DNA from: Metridium senile
Taxonomy: Eukaryota; Cnidaria; Anthozoa; Actiniaria; Metridiidae
DNA length: 64,000 bases
Assembly (NCBI GenBank): GCA_949775045.1
Contig: OX459103.1
Location: forward strand, 16,111,307 to 16,175,306
Reading direction: 5' to 3'
Every line of letters starts with the position of its first letter. Within the stretch, counting starts at the first letter, position 1. Made by a program: the position numbers and the translations under genes. Under the pieces are notes generated by a model, which did no database searches, was not told the origin of the DNA, and saw only the letters and a list, made by a program, of their open reading frames with translations. Below are positions 1 to 17,300 of the stretch, piece by piece.

Positions 1-219
1 TTTATTATTATAACTACTTTGTATTATTTACCAAATCTCTCAAGACTCTTTTCTGACCTATCATTGTAAATAATTTTTGTGGGTAATTGTGTAGATCAGT
101 CCTCCAGCTGTTACAATTACCATTGTCCGTAAAATATGTAAATATGTCCTTTATATGTAAATGTAGTATTCTGAGACAAAATTAAAAAATCTTGAATCTT
201 GAATCTTGAATCTTGAATC
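1..219 (+). mobile_element. LINE-like 3' tail
   Basis: The stretch reads as the 3' untranslated end of a non-LTR retrotransposon. It is AT-rich, has no ORF, and ends in tandem TTGAATC heptamers (about 189-219), the kind of short tail repeat common in CR1/L2-type LINEs. The body would lie left of the window. It abuts the minisatellite directly. Confidence 0.4.
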
Positions 220-220
220 T

Positions 221-1290
221 CCAATTGTTTCCTTAAAAACATCGATGCAGTCCACACTAGTTTAACCGCTAGTTATTGTACATTTTTACTCCAATTGTTT
301 CCTTATAGAAACACTGACGCAGTCCACACTAGTTTTACCGCTATTTATCGTACATTTTTACTCCAATTGTTTCCTTATAGAAATACTGACGCAGTCCACA
401 CTAGTTTGAGCGCTATTTATCGTACATTTTTACTCCAATTGTTTCCTTATAGAAACACTGACGCAGTCCACACTAGTTTGAGCGCTATTTATCGTACATT
501 TTTACTCCAATTGTTTCCTTATAGAAACACTGACGCAGTCCACACTAGTTTGAGCGCTATTTATCGTACATTTTACACAATTGTTTCCTTAGAAACACTG
601 ACGCAGCCAACACTAGTTTAACCGCTAGTTATCGTACATTTTTACTCCAATTGTTTCCTTAAAAACATCGACGCAGTCCATAATAGTTTTACCGCTAGTT
701 ATCGAACATTTTTACTCCAATTGTTTCCTTAAAAACAACGAAGCATTCCACACTAGTCTAACCGCTAGTTGTCGTACAATTTTACTCCAATTGTTTCCTT
801 AGAAACATTGACGCATTTCACACTAGTTAATCCGCTAGTTGTCGTACATTTTTACTCCAATTCAGTTTCCTAAGAAACATTGATGCAGTCCACACTAGTT
901 TAACCGCTAGTTATCGTACATTTTTACTCCAATTGTTTCCTTAGAAACATTGACGCATTCCTCACTAGTTAATCCGCTAGTTGTCGTACATTTTTACTCC
1001 AATTCAGTTTTCTTAGAAACATTGATGCAGTCCACACTAGTTTAACTGCTAGTTTTCGAACATTTTTACTCCAATTGTTTCCTTAAAAACATCGACATAG
1101 TCAACACTAGTTTAACCGCTAGTTATCGTACATTTTTACCCCAATTGTTTCCTTAAAAACATCGATGCAGTCCACATTAGTTTTACCGTTAGTTAATGTA
1201 CATTTTTACTCCAATTGTTTCCTTAGAAACATCGACACAGTCAACACTAGTTTAACTGCTAGTCATTGTAAACGTTTGGGCGTTGTGAAT
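221..1290 (-). repeat. 66-bp minisatellite array 1 (intron 1 of left exon copy)
   Basis: About 16 diverged copies of a 63-68 bp unit. Each carries ACTAGCGGTTAAACTAGTGT on the minus strand, then a GGACTGC(G/A)TC core, AAGGAAACAATTGGAGTAAA and a GTACGATA link. It begins just downstream of the splice donor of the minus-strand exon at 1318-1426, so it lies in that gene copy's first intron. The inverted counterpart lies at 47950-49085 and a third array at 23320-23815. Confidence 0.85.
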
Positions 1291-1317
1291 TGTTTTAAAA
1301 TGAGTTTAAAGTCTCAC

Positions 1318-1426
1318 CTTTTTCGGGATGGAAAATGGCTTGCTTGTAACGATATTTTCTTATCATAGCAAAACTGAGAGGAATGAATAGCGCTACCAAG
1401 AAACACAACACTGTTTTAGTAGCCAT
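1318..1426 (-). CDS. First coding exon of a PAN-fibrinogen-like gene paralogue (partial)
   Basis: On the minus strand an ATG at 1426 opens 36 codons: a hydrophobic signal peptide (MATKTVLCFLVALFIPLSFA) and a short basic segment, MIRKYRYKQAIFHPEK. The exon ends AAAAAG before a GTGAG donor (phase 1). It matches the first exon of the gene at 47797 nearly residue for residue (one Asp-to-Tyr change seen), with the same donor and phase. A TATA-like TATAAA lies at 1500-1495 on this strand. The PAN and fibrinogen exons would be left of position 1, so whether this copy is a full gene cannot be judged. The intact ATG, signal peptide and donor argue that it could still be expressed. Confidence 0.7.
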
Positions 1427-1905
1427 TGCAGTGTTGAATTGGAGTAAATTTGATGTCTTCATTAGTCTAGGCTAGTTTCAATTCCCATTAATAATTTATA
1501 TTTGTTAAGTGTTTCAGTTAATCTATAGGCCTTGTGTGGCAAAATTTAAAGTTAGTGTCACTTTTCTTTGCCAGTTGATAAAACTACATAAGACACATCA
1601 TTTAAGCTAGACGAAGTTGGGGAGTTTCTTTAATTTAAAACGTAATATTAATGTCATTTGGCTGGCTCTCAAACTCCATGTGGACGTAGTGCTGAAACTT
1701 GCACCCCCAGAAACTTTTGGAATAAATGGTATTACTGTCGTTTACGAATTTTTCAAAAATTCTCAAATCTCAATTGATATACAAACGATATGTAAATATA
1801 AAGAAGTTATTATTATAAAAAAACTAAACACTCTTGAGCACCCTTGAGGAGTGCTCACGAGCTTCTAGCTGTAGCCGATTTGGCGCCGAATTTTGAGAAG
1901 AATTA

Positions 1906-2090
1906 GATAATACCTAATTGTCCGCCACTTGTTATCCGAGAGGAAGTGAAGTTCTAAACATTTGTAGATTTTGTTTTCTCAATTATTTTAAAGACCCTGA
2001 GTAATGGTCCGGCCGGGGTTTGAGCCCAGACCTTTCGCACAGTAATCTGAAGCGCTATCCACTGAACTAAACGGTCGACGGTACTAGATA
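1906..2090 (-). mobile_element. tRNA-derived SINE-like element
   Basis: The minus strand from about 2085 has an A-box-like TAGTTCAGTGGATAGCGC and, some 35 nt later, a B-box-like GGGCTCAAACCCC, as in a tRNA-derived pol III promoter. The acceptor arms do not pair well, so it is not a good tRNA gene. The tail has GGGTCTTTAAAATAATTGAG, similar to a fragment at 15318-15410 on the plus strand, which suggests a shared SINE core. Confidence 0.5.
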
Positions 2091-2109
2091 ACATGAGACT
2101 CTCAACACG

Positions 2110-2355
2110 CATCACATTAATATTATCAACTTTTTATTTGATATTTTACAAAATAGAATATATTTACATTACGTGTACAGTAACAGCTAAATATAAGTAC
2201 GATTACGATTTTAGATTTTACACACCTCTTTTCAAAAACGTTATCCATGAATAGAAGAACAGAAAGAAAAAAAAGATTAGAGAACACGCATTCTGGTTGT
2301 TTGAGGGGGTGCTTTATAAGAACACACACCACGCGCGTTTGCATGTTGATCAATT
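2110..2355 (-). repeat. Interspersed repeat, copy related to 7790-7890
   Basis: The minus strand shares a block around ACAAATTGATCAACATGCAA, then AACGCGCGTG and a TATAAAGCA segment, with the plus strand near 7803-7860. This makes it an interspersed repeat pair in opposite orientation. No coding potential is convincing. Confidence 0.5.
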
Positions 2356-2891
2356 TGTATTTTATAAATGAAATATAAATCTTTCTTGCTGCATGTGCTT
2401 TATGCAGTTTTCAAAAACTCATAAATAATTCATGATCAGGAGTACTTTTCAAAAGAAATCGTAACCGTCACGAGTGTTTTAAGCGGTATAGAATGCTTTC
2501 CTCGTGACCTGAGAGGAGCATCGGATTGGACAAAATGGTCATGAATTATTAATGAGTTTTTTAACTGAAGATAAAGATTCACCCTAATTTATATAAACTT
2601 TAACCTTAATTTTCTCTAACAAACTTTCATAAATCCTTGAATTTTGTTTACAAAAACTCAAAATGTAGGTTGGAGTTTTTGAAGTCGATCAATAAACTCG
2701 CAGTTCGTGTTTTATTAGGTTTAAAACCACTTGGCTTCGCCTCGTGGTTTTAAATCCTGATAAAACACGAATTGCGATTTTATCAAACTATACATAAAGT
2801 ATTTGGAGATTGTCGGATCACTCAACAAGTGTGTAGAAACACTCAGCTTTCCCTGCTTTGCGCGCTTCTCGCGTGCTCTGTCAATCCTGAG

Positions 2892-3180
2892 CGTAGCATC
2901 CTCGGGGACCCAGGAGTAATCTTCTGTCGCTCGTTTCTCGCTTCCAGAAAAAATACACCTGGGAACGTAGTCTGTTGGAGCTTGTTCTGGAAGTCAAAAT
3001 TCAGCTCTTTCCTGATTGGTTTCCAATGAAAATCAAGATAACCATTCAAAGAAAGTCGTTAAATAAGTTTGAATTTTGACTTCCAGAACAAGCTACAACA
3101 GACTACGTTCCCAGGGGTATTTTTTCTGGGAGCGAGAAACGAGCGACAGAAGATTACCCCTGGGTTCCCGAGGATGAGAG
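2892..3180. mobile_element. Foldback (MITE-like) element
   Basis: Two arms of about 110 bp (2892-3002 and 3069-3180) are near-perfect inverted repeats. Matching segments include TCTGTCGCTCGTTTCTCGCT against AGCGAGAAACGAGCGACAGA, and the CCAGAACAAGCT segments. The spacer is about 65 bp. Confidence 0.8.
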
Positions 3181-3351
3181 CGTAGAGGCCGCACTACACA
3201 AGTTTTATAAAAGACCAAATCGGCTAACGCGTTGATGTGTAATTTTCCACCGAATTCAAATATTTTAGAAATAATATTATTTGTCTTATGTATTTCGATA
3301 TCACGTAGAAAATGTTTGAAACAAAAGTTTTTATTCCAAGTGGTTCTGAAT

Positions 3352-3770
3352 AGGCCTTTTGGACCTAGAGCTCACGTGCCCCCACCTACCTAAAGTCCAT
3401 TAGCTGTGCCCAAAAAAATGAGGATGTCAACATTAGCAAAAATGAAAGATTTCAGCTCTTGATTCTAAATATAATAAAAAATAGCAAGGAACATAAAATG
3501 GGATATGTTCTAAGGATTTGTATGAGAAAATAGCACTGGAGAGCAAACCTTGACCTCCAGTTATACAAATCCTTAGAAAATATCCCATTTTATGTTTTTT
3601 TTTTTCATGTTTTATGTATTTGGAATCAAGAGCTGAAATTAAGACTTTCTGCTAATATCGAAATGCATTTTCCATTTCTGGACATCATTTTGGCACAGCT
3701 GTTGGATTTAAGGTAGGTGGGGTCACGTGACCTCTAGCTGCAAAAAAGCCTTTTGGGGACACCACGCATG
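3352..3770. mobile_element. Foldback element, AATAGGCCTTTTG family
   Basis: Arms of about 200 bp pair around 3560. The left end reads AATAGGCCTTTTGGACCTAG and the right end CTGCAAAAAAGCCTTTTGG, and both arms carry a CACGTG near the end. Relatives lie at 45433-47296 and 53402-53950. Confidence 0.75.
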
Positions 3771-4042
3771 TTCGGATTTTTCTATAAACAAAAGACTAAC
3801 TGAAGATTTTACGAAGGGTTTCGTGTTATGTATTATGCGAATTTCTCTTGTATAGACCAAATCGGCTAACGCGTTGCTATGTATGTTTCCACCCGTACGT
3901 ACTTAGCAACGCGTCAGCCGATTTTGTATATTATGGGAAAGAAAACAACTAATGTAATTTTTTAGAAAAAAAGTAAGCACTAACTTTACACGAACGGCCT
4001 TAACTTTAAAGATTTACCAAACGCCGGTAATTCTCCAATGAT
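3771..4042. other. Unannotated 3' flank of YEATS4
   Basis: Contains two inverted stretches reading AAATCGGCTAACGCGTTG near 3859 and its complement near 3906-3920, probably another small foldback. No gene seen. Confidence 0.4.
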
Positions 4043-4048
4043 TTTATT
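4043..4048 (-). terminator. Candidate polyadenylation signal of YEATS4
   Basis: AATAAA on the minus strand, about 205 nt past the stop codon at 4252-4254. It is the first canonical hexamer found downstream. Confidence 0.4.
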
Positions 4049-4251
4049 GTAAACACGACCGTCTTCCGAGTGTGCGCAGTGCGTTTTTCACCCGTGTCCG
4101 TTTTGGATGAAAACGTAGCCTATTAGGACTATTCATCAACTAGCATAATCTATCTTTAAGGGTGATATCTGTACTTGTAGTTGAGGCTGACCAGTCAAAT
4201 CTTGTTCTTGTTGTTCTTCTTGCTCTAGAGTGACAATCTCGCTTTTCAGAC

Positions 4252-10724
<6,473 letters not shown>

Positions 10725-11330
10725 CTTGGTTTATAGTTTTTTGGGAAACCGCTGACTAAGCCGACTGAGTATATATTCGACTGATGGGATCCCTGTTGTA
10801 GTGAGCCACAGGAACCCCAAGTTTGTTTTTCAGGAGGGGTACCTTGTACTTTTTATCAAATCCGCTTTTGAGCCTCAAGTTTTAAGATTATTATTTTTTA
10901 AACTTTTAAAACTTATAATTCAGCCTCATTTCTTTTAGGTGTTTTAAAAGTTTCTATGGAGTTTTTACACATTTTATGCGGTTTTCGATGGATTACAGGC
11001 AAGCCGTTAACGCACTAATATTTTCCCCTCGGGGTTATGCTAACAAGTTGTGCATGCTCACTTCGCGCTGATTGGCTAGTTCCCCGGCCCTGAAGGATTT
11101 CCTTAGTTCTTATAATCTTTTTTTTTTTACAATTCCTTTACTTATAAGGTATCACATCTATGGAATCAGCTTTCTTCCTTTATAAAGCAATCTACTTAAC
11201 TAAGTGAATTTCGTAAGAAGCTGAAGGCATACGATTTTAGCAATTTAAGAGCTAGCCGTTAATGTAAGTACTGATTATCATAAGGCCTATGTATGATTTC
11301 ATTAGCTTGAGATATATTACTCTATATATT
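10725..11330. other. YEATS4 5' flank
   Basis: Upstream of the YEATS4 start codon. A TATA-like TATATTC lies near 10772. No other coding feature seen. The region is presumably promoter and 5' UTR but no conserved element is clear. Confidence 0.35.
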
Positions 11331-11480
11331 ATAGAGTGAAGATATTTAACCCGTAAAATAGAAATTGCTTGCTAAAGTGTAATAGTGGTCAAATAGACAC
11401 AAAAGAAAACAATGGATTTCTAGACTGCTAAAGTGTATTAGTCTAACATCTATTTCACATGTTAAATGACTTCACTCTAA
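11330..11480. mobile_element. MITE, GAGTGAAGACATTTAACCCG family
   Basis: Inverted ends read TAGAGTGAAGATATTTAACC and GTTAAATGACTTCACTCTA, with internal AAATAGACACAAAAGAAAAC. A close relative is at 31609-31755. Confidence 0.65.
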
Positions 11481-11883
11481 TGTCTTCACTCTTCTCTATA
11501 TCTTATATAGTTTTATAGTATTATTCCTCCATATTTTTTCTCCCTCTCTCTCTCTCACTCTTTATTATATTTAATTGTATCCGCATTTATACATTTGTAC
11601 AAAATGTATCTTAATATATCATTTTCATTAGAGTGAAACAAAGTGTAATAGGGTAAGAGTAATAAAGTGTATTAATGTGTAATAGTGCAATTGAACAAAT
11701 GATTATAAATGTTATGTTATTTATGAAAGTGGTCTATTCAATATATTTACTGATAATTGTCATACGTTTTTTTTATATGATCCTCTGGCTCTGATATAAG
11801 GGCGACCTTATCCCACGTTTCGATGTTTTTATGACTAAAAACATTCATTAGATATAGTCATTAGAAATTGGGGTTTGCGGTAT

Positions 11884-12154
11884 AATTCAATAAAGGTTGA
11901 CGGGGTGAACTGGGGATTGCACGACCGAAAGAAACTATGGGTAATATAATATAAATTCTTTATTATTCGTTTCTAAATTACCCAAACAATGCCTCCACCG
12001 TTCAGCGAAACCTTCGAGACTGATCTATCTAAGGTCATGGCTAAACTGTGTTACTAATTAAGATAATCTAGAATGGAATAAGAAGGAATCCGTATTACCC
12101 ATAGCTCCTTTCGGTCGTGCAATCGCCGTTCGTCCCGTCAACCTTTTTGAATTA
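11884..12154. mobile_element. Foldback MITE
   Basis: Inverted arms: AATTCAATAAAGGTTGACGG, GATTGCACGACCGAAAG and ACTATGGGTAAT at the left, with complements ATTACCCATAG, CTTTCGGTCGTGCAATC and CAACCTTTTTGAATT at the right. Confidence 0.75.
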
Positions 12155-12623
12155 GGTGTATGTCGGTACGAATCGTTATCAATACTACGATAGGTAACAC
12201 GTGATGGACAGCAAGGCAACGAAAAAAAGTCGACTTTTTGAAATAAATCGTCTGTAAAAAAAAAGAGTAAAGATATAGAAATCGTAGAAATATTCTTATT
12301 TAAATTTTTTACCCTCGATGCTCGACTTTTTACCTTGACATTTAACTAAAATAAATATTTGCACACATGACGACCGTTCTTGCATGCAAAATGGTATCCT
12401 TGGCCACGTGATACGATTAATTTTCCAATTAAAATTCGTTTGAACCTTTGTAACACTATATTTATTCAACTCTTTAGTGTTATATCCTTCAGTCGGCATA
12501 TGCTCTCGTTGAGGTAAGTTACTTAGATCGTTATTCAAACTTTTTTTCCGACACAGCGCCCAGTCTTTCCAACTGAGCTCTGTTAGTGACAATATCGCTT
12601 TAAATCAGCTCAAATAATACATC

Positions 12624-13330
12624 AACTCTTTTACTCCGACGAAGGGTTAAAGCTCGAAACGTCAGTAGAGTAATTAAGTCAACTTTTTTTACGGTGTTAC
12701 AAATTTCATTCTATTATATTACCTATCGTTTATATCCGGCTAACACCGACGCAACATATACTAGTTTACTCGCTAGTTTTCATTTAAGTACTAAGTCAAT
12801 TCAACATTCTTTACGGTGTTACAAATTCATTTTATTACCTATCATTTATAAATATCAAACACCGACTCAGCGTATACTAGTTTACTCGCTAGTTTCCATT
12901 CAAATAATACATATTAATGTTTATTTGATGATTATCGTCGCAGCATATACATATACAAACATTTTATTAGAATTCGAATTTCAGTTTAGCGATGATTTGG
13001 CACTATATATAGTATCTTCGGAAACAAAAGCTACGAAGATAATAGAAAAAGCACTCCTCCCACGAAGGGCTAAAGCTCGAAGCGTCAGCACAGTTAAGTC
13101 AGCATTTTTTACGGATTTACAAATTTCATTATATTACCTATCGTTTATATCAAACACCGACGCAGCCTAAAAATAAATAGTTTACTCGCTAGTTTCCATT
13201 TAAACCAAGTTAAGTTAAAATTTATTACGGTGTTACTAATTTAATTAGATTATACCTATCGTTTATATATCAAACACCAACTCAGACTTTACTAGTTTAC
13301 TCGCTAGTACTTGTTTCCATTTAATAAAAG
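12624..13330 (+). repeat. Cluster of dispersed-repeat copies, two with hammerhead-like cores
   Basis: Four copies of the TTACGGTGTTACAAATTTCA / TATCAAACACCGACGCAGCC / ACTAGTTTACTCGCTAGTTT repeat in plus orientation. The one at 12624-12670 begins with CTCTTTTACT-CCGACGA-AGGGTTAAAGCTC-GAAA-CGTC-AGTAGAG. In this copy the AGAG of the 3' arm matches CTCT of the 5' arm. The one at 13052-13095 is more degenerate. The ORF at 12694-13170 runs through these repeats and is not a gene. Confidence 0.7.
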
Positions 13331-13889
13331 TAAGCAATAATAAGCTAGCGATTGCAAATATAAGCAAGCCCAAAAATATTTTTCGGGACTTACACAGAAT
13401 AAAATCAAAATATGTCTACAATTTATGAAAACATAATAAACTAATTTTGATCAATTCAACTGAGTTTCGAGCTTTGACAACCTGCATGGATCTGTGCTTA
13501 TAGGGTATAATCTGTTACTCATACCCACACAGTACGAAATTTTAAAAATATAAATCCTACAGTACACAACAATTTGCGTTTTTCAATTTAAACGTTCAAT
13601 TATATATACGCAAAATCAGCTTAAGGCAAATTCCAAAAGCACTTAGAATTAATTAGCTGAAACATTTTCATTTTAGTTTAAGTGTTGGGCACTCTAAATA
13701 CTTACTAGTTGTGAGTATCTTTGATGCGGGCTAATAATTAGTCTTGGATATAAGTTAACTAAAATTTATCATTGCCTGGACGTTTTCATAGCTAAACGTT
13801 TATGTCGAGATAGATAGATTGCAATAATTTATTTTGTTATTATTCATCATTTGCTCGTTATAAAACATGTTTTCTTCTTATTTCGCAGT
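13331..13889. other. Upstream region of protease A, nothing recognised
   Basis: AT-rich, no gene or clear repeat recognised. Confidence 0.4.
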
Positions 13890-14252
13890 TCCTCTTCTTC
13901 TTGTTCTCAGTTCTTGTTGTTCTCAGTTCTTCTTGTTGTTCTTGTTGTTCTGCTTCTTGTTGTTCTTGTTGTTGTTGTTCTTGTTGTTGTTGTTCTTCTA
14001 CTTCTTCTTCTTCTTTTTCTTCTTCTTCTTCTTCTTCATATTTTTTCTTTCTTCTTCTTCTTCTTCTTCTTCTTCTTCTTCTTTTTTCTTCTTCTTCTTC
14101 TTCTACTTCTTCTTCTTCTTCTTTTCTTTCTTCTTCTTTTTTCTTCTTCTTTTTTCTTCTTCTTCTTCTTCTTCTTCTTCTTTTTCTTTTTCTTCATATT
14201 TTTTCTTTCTGCTTCTTCTTCTTCTTCTTCTTCTTCTTCTTCTTCTTCTTCT
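13890..14252 (+). repeat. Polypyrimidine (TTC)n / (TTG)n tract before protease A
   Basis: About 360 bp almost entirely of C and T on the plus strand apart from the TTG-rich start and a few A bases. It ends 67 bp upstream of the protease A start codon. Long mirror-like Ser/Phe/Leu ORFs here are artefacts. Such tracts can form triplex DNA or act as a strong polypyrimidine tract for a nearby acceptor (CGTTCAG at about 14300-14306). Confidence 0.85.
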
Positions 14253-14318
14253 GACTAATATTCCATTTTATCAATTAGTTGATCTGGTGCAGACACATCG
14301 TTCAGTTGAAATCCAATC

Positions 14319-17300
14319 ATGAAGTGGACTGTTCTTGGAATCTTTATTTTTGTTCTGGCAATTGAAAGAGGTAATTATGATGACATTTGATAACTAGCTA
14401 GTGGTTAGACTGGTATAAATGGGATGCGTCGACTGTTTAAGGAAACATTTGTACTACTAAAAGGTGCTATGCAAATGAATAACTAGCAGCTAAACGAAAA
14501 AGGGAGTCAGTTGATTCTGACGGATCAACATTGCATACAGTAAAATTATAATGACGTTTTTAAAGTAAAAAGCGATAATTTTGTGTCGAATTATATTTAA
14601 TAAAAAGAGAAAAGAAACAGAAGAGAAAAAAAGAACACTTTTAACTAGCAGATAAACTATCATGGTCCTCGGAGTCACTAATAGTCCCTGATTTTAATCT
14701 GGGAAGGTGTTCCATCTTTTTTTCTACAGTTTTTAATTAGTCAACTGCGTCACATTTTCTTTGGGAATAAAATACATGATTCTGAAATACACCAGGTGTA
14801 GCTGACAATGCTTTTCAAAATCTCGTTTAGATACATGAATCAATACTTCCAGTCCGTCTTTGATTGACCGGTTTTCTTGTTAGTGAGTACCTCGACTACA
14901 AGAGATTGCAAAGAAAACTTTAAAAGAAAAACAAACACCTCACGCGTTGGTTTGTCAATACTTGTTATATCCTTATTAGAAATGTGTTTATTTATACTGG
15001 TCGAGCTGCGGGCTTATCTTATTAGTCGCCTTTCAAGATCCCGCTCCAAAATATGTAGATACATTTATAAATGATCATGAAAGAATGATAGAACACATCC
15101 AAAAGCGATCTAAATGTAATCGTGCCAAGACATTTGTATTTCCATTTCTCTATGCCGAGCAAATTTATTTGTCACTGAATGCAAATATTTAATTCACTTT
15201 TCTTTTATAATTCAACAATTAATTTCGAAACATGCAAGGATTCTACGTGGGTTGAGCTTGCTTAACGTGTTGTTGTCTGATAGCTTAGCACATTTTATTT
15301 GACAAAGTAGGTTAAGATTCTCAGGGTCTTAAAAATAATTCGGAAGAAGTTTCTGCCTTTGTAATTACATCTGCAAATGGTTAGAACTTCGAGTCTTCTC
15401 TAGCTTGCAAACAGAAGTTCAAAGCCTTAATCTGGTGAGCAAGAAATGGAAACAAGCCATTCTCAGCTCCTCGAAGCAAAGGCTTCTCCTTGAAATTTCT
15501 AATTAATCTTAAGATGTTTAACAAAATGTCAAATAGTCATTTTCATGTTTCTCCTATGCAAATAAAGTTTTATTAGTTTTCATTCGGAATCCCGAACTCG
15601 TGGTGATCGGCGGTCGATTTCGCAAATGACCCCTAAAAGGCACGCATGAATTAAGGTTACTGCCAACCTTCTCGATCGACATGCCCTCTCTGCAAATTGT
15701 TTTTCGCGTCACATTTAGGTAAAGTCTGATAACTATACATCATTTCAAAGCTTATAGAACAAAAAATATGATAATATATACGTTTTTTGGAAGTAATATA
15801 TTTTTGACAAGCACACAGGATTTGACCACTTTTTTATGCGCGAATATAAGTCAAAACTTTGTATTCTTATTTGACAAGAATTTGACAAGAATACGACAAA
15901 ATTTTGCACATGTCAAACTCCAAAACCGTGCTAGGCTTTAATGATTTTTGTTTTCATTCGAAAGTTATATTAATTACAAATATATTCATTGACAACAACT
16001 CAAGTGACATGATAGCTAACGCGATAACTCAAAAACTAAGGCCTAAATTGATAAAGCCTGGCACGGTTTTTGAGATCAATATGTGCAGAGTATGTGCAAT
16101 ATGTCTAATAACCTTAAGGGGACTGTCAATGCCTGTCAAAGACCTTTAAGCAAGAAACTTATTAAAAAGGTACGCCTCACATGCAAGGAATATTTTCAAG
16201 GAGCACCGATCTCCCCTACCGCTAGTTTAGACAAAGGGATTCCGAATAAAAACGAATGAAACTTTGCATGGGAGAAACATTATATATCGATATGACAACG
16301 TTTACATTTTGTTAAAACATTTTTAAAAGAGATTATTAGGAATTTCTAGGAGACATACAAGAAATGAATACTAATTCGATATTGAAGCAGATAGCTTGTG
16401 TAATTAGACTCTATTCTGATCACCGTATGACAGAAACAAAGAACGAGCGTCAACAACGAATTGATATGTTCGTTTTGATACAAACTTTGACAGTTAAGCA
16501 GATAAAGGCCCGGGAAAACGGCTTCAACATTTGCTTCAACATCCGTTCGATTTTGTTGAATGGCAATGTTGAAGCCGTTTACCACCGGCCCATTTTAATT
16601 TAACATTGTTGAAACCGTTTGCCACCTACATTCAACATCGTTCAATATCCTTTCTACAGCATTCAACAAAAAAAATGGAAGCAATAGTGAATCAACTATT
16701 GAAGCCGTTTGCCTGGGCCTTAAAGTATGGATATCGAGAATTGAACAAGCATTAATAGCGTGCAAATTAAATAGTACTAAAAAGGTGATGTGTTCTGCAG
16801 ATTCTATTGTTTTTTTTATTGTTTTATTAGCGCGTTTTAGTACTCATTAGTATTACTTGTTACGTTTCACCACAGGGAGACCAAGCTCATCACTTGTGAT
16901 CTTTTACAGTAAATGTATGGAGTCGAGAGATATCCTTTCGCTGTGCCTCAATTATACAATAATACAAACTTTTTTTTACGTAGATAGTTGTGTATAATTG
17001 TTTTCTAGTCTGTGACCGAGTTTTAGCTCAATTAGAGCGAGTTTGAGCTAAAACTCGGTCACAGACTAGAAAACAGTTATACACAACTATCTACGTAAAA
17101 AAAAGTTTGTATTATTGTATATTTGAGGCACAGCGAAAGAATATCTCTCGACTCCATACATTTACTGTAAAAGATCACAAGTGATGAGCTTGGGCTCCCT
17201 GTGGTTTCACGGGTATTTCATTTGCACTCTAACTAGTATCAAATAGGTAGTACAATGAAAGTACAGTAACTACCAACAGGTAATACCGTGTATTAATTAT

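Larger units (their letters stand above)
221..1905 (-). repeat. Left arm of a ~1.7 kb inverted duplication
   Basis: The reverse complement of this stretch aligns almost continuously with 47297-49085. Shared parts are an upstream block (reads TTCGGCGCCAAATCGGCTAC on the minus strand near 1880), the promoter-proximal region, the signal-peptide exon and the minisatellite. The arms are about 45 kb apart and point in opposite directions. Scattered substitutions and small indels show the duplication is not recent. Confidence 0.85.

Noticed and set aside
295..621. ORF with the repeated peptide FPYRNTDAVHTSLSAIYRT
   Set aside because: It lies in minisatellite units whose length happens to keep a frame for a few copies; other copies carry stops, and it lies in an intron of the antisense gene copy.
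2003..2085. tRNA gene on the minus strand
   Set aside because: The B box and T stem look good but the acceptor stem does not pair; it is more likely a SINE head.
13851..14322. Ser-, Phe- and Leu-rich ORFs in three frames
   Set aside because: They are products of the polypyrimidine tract.
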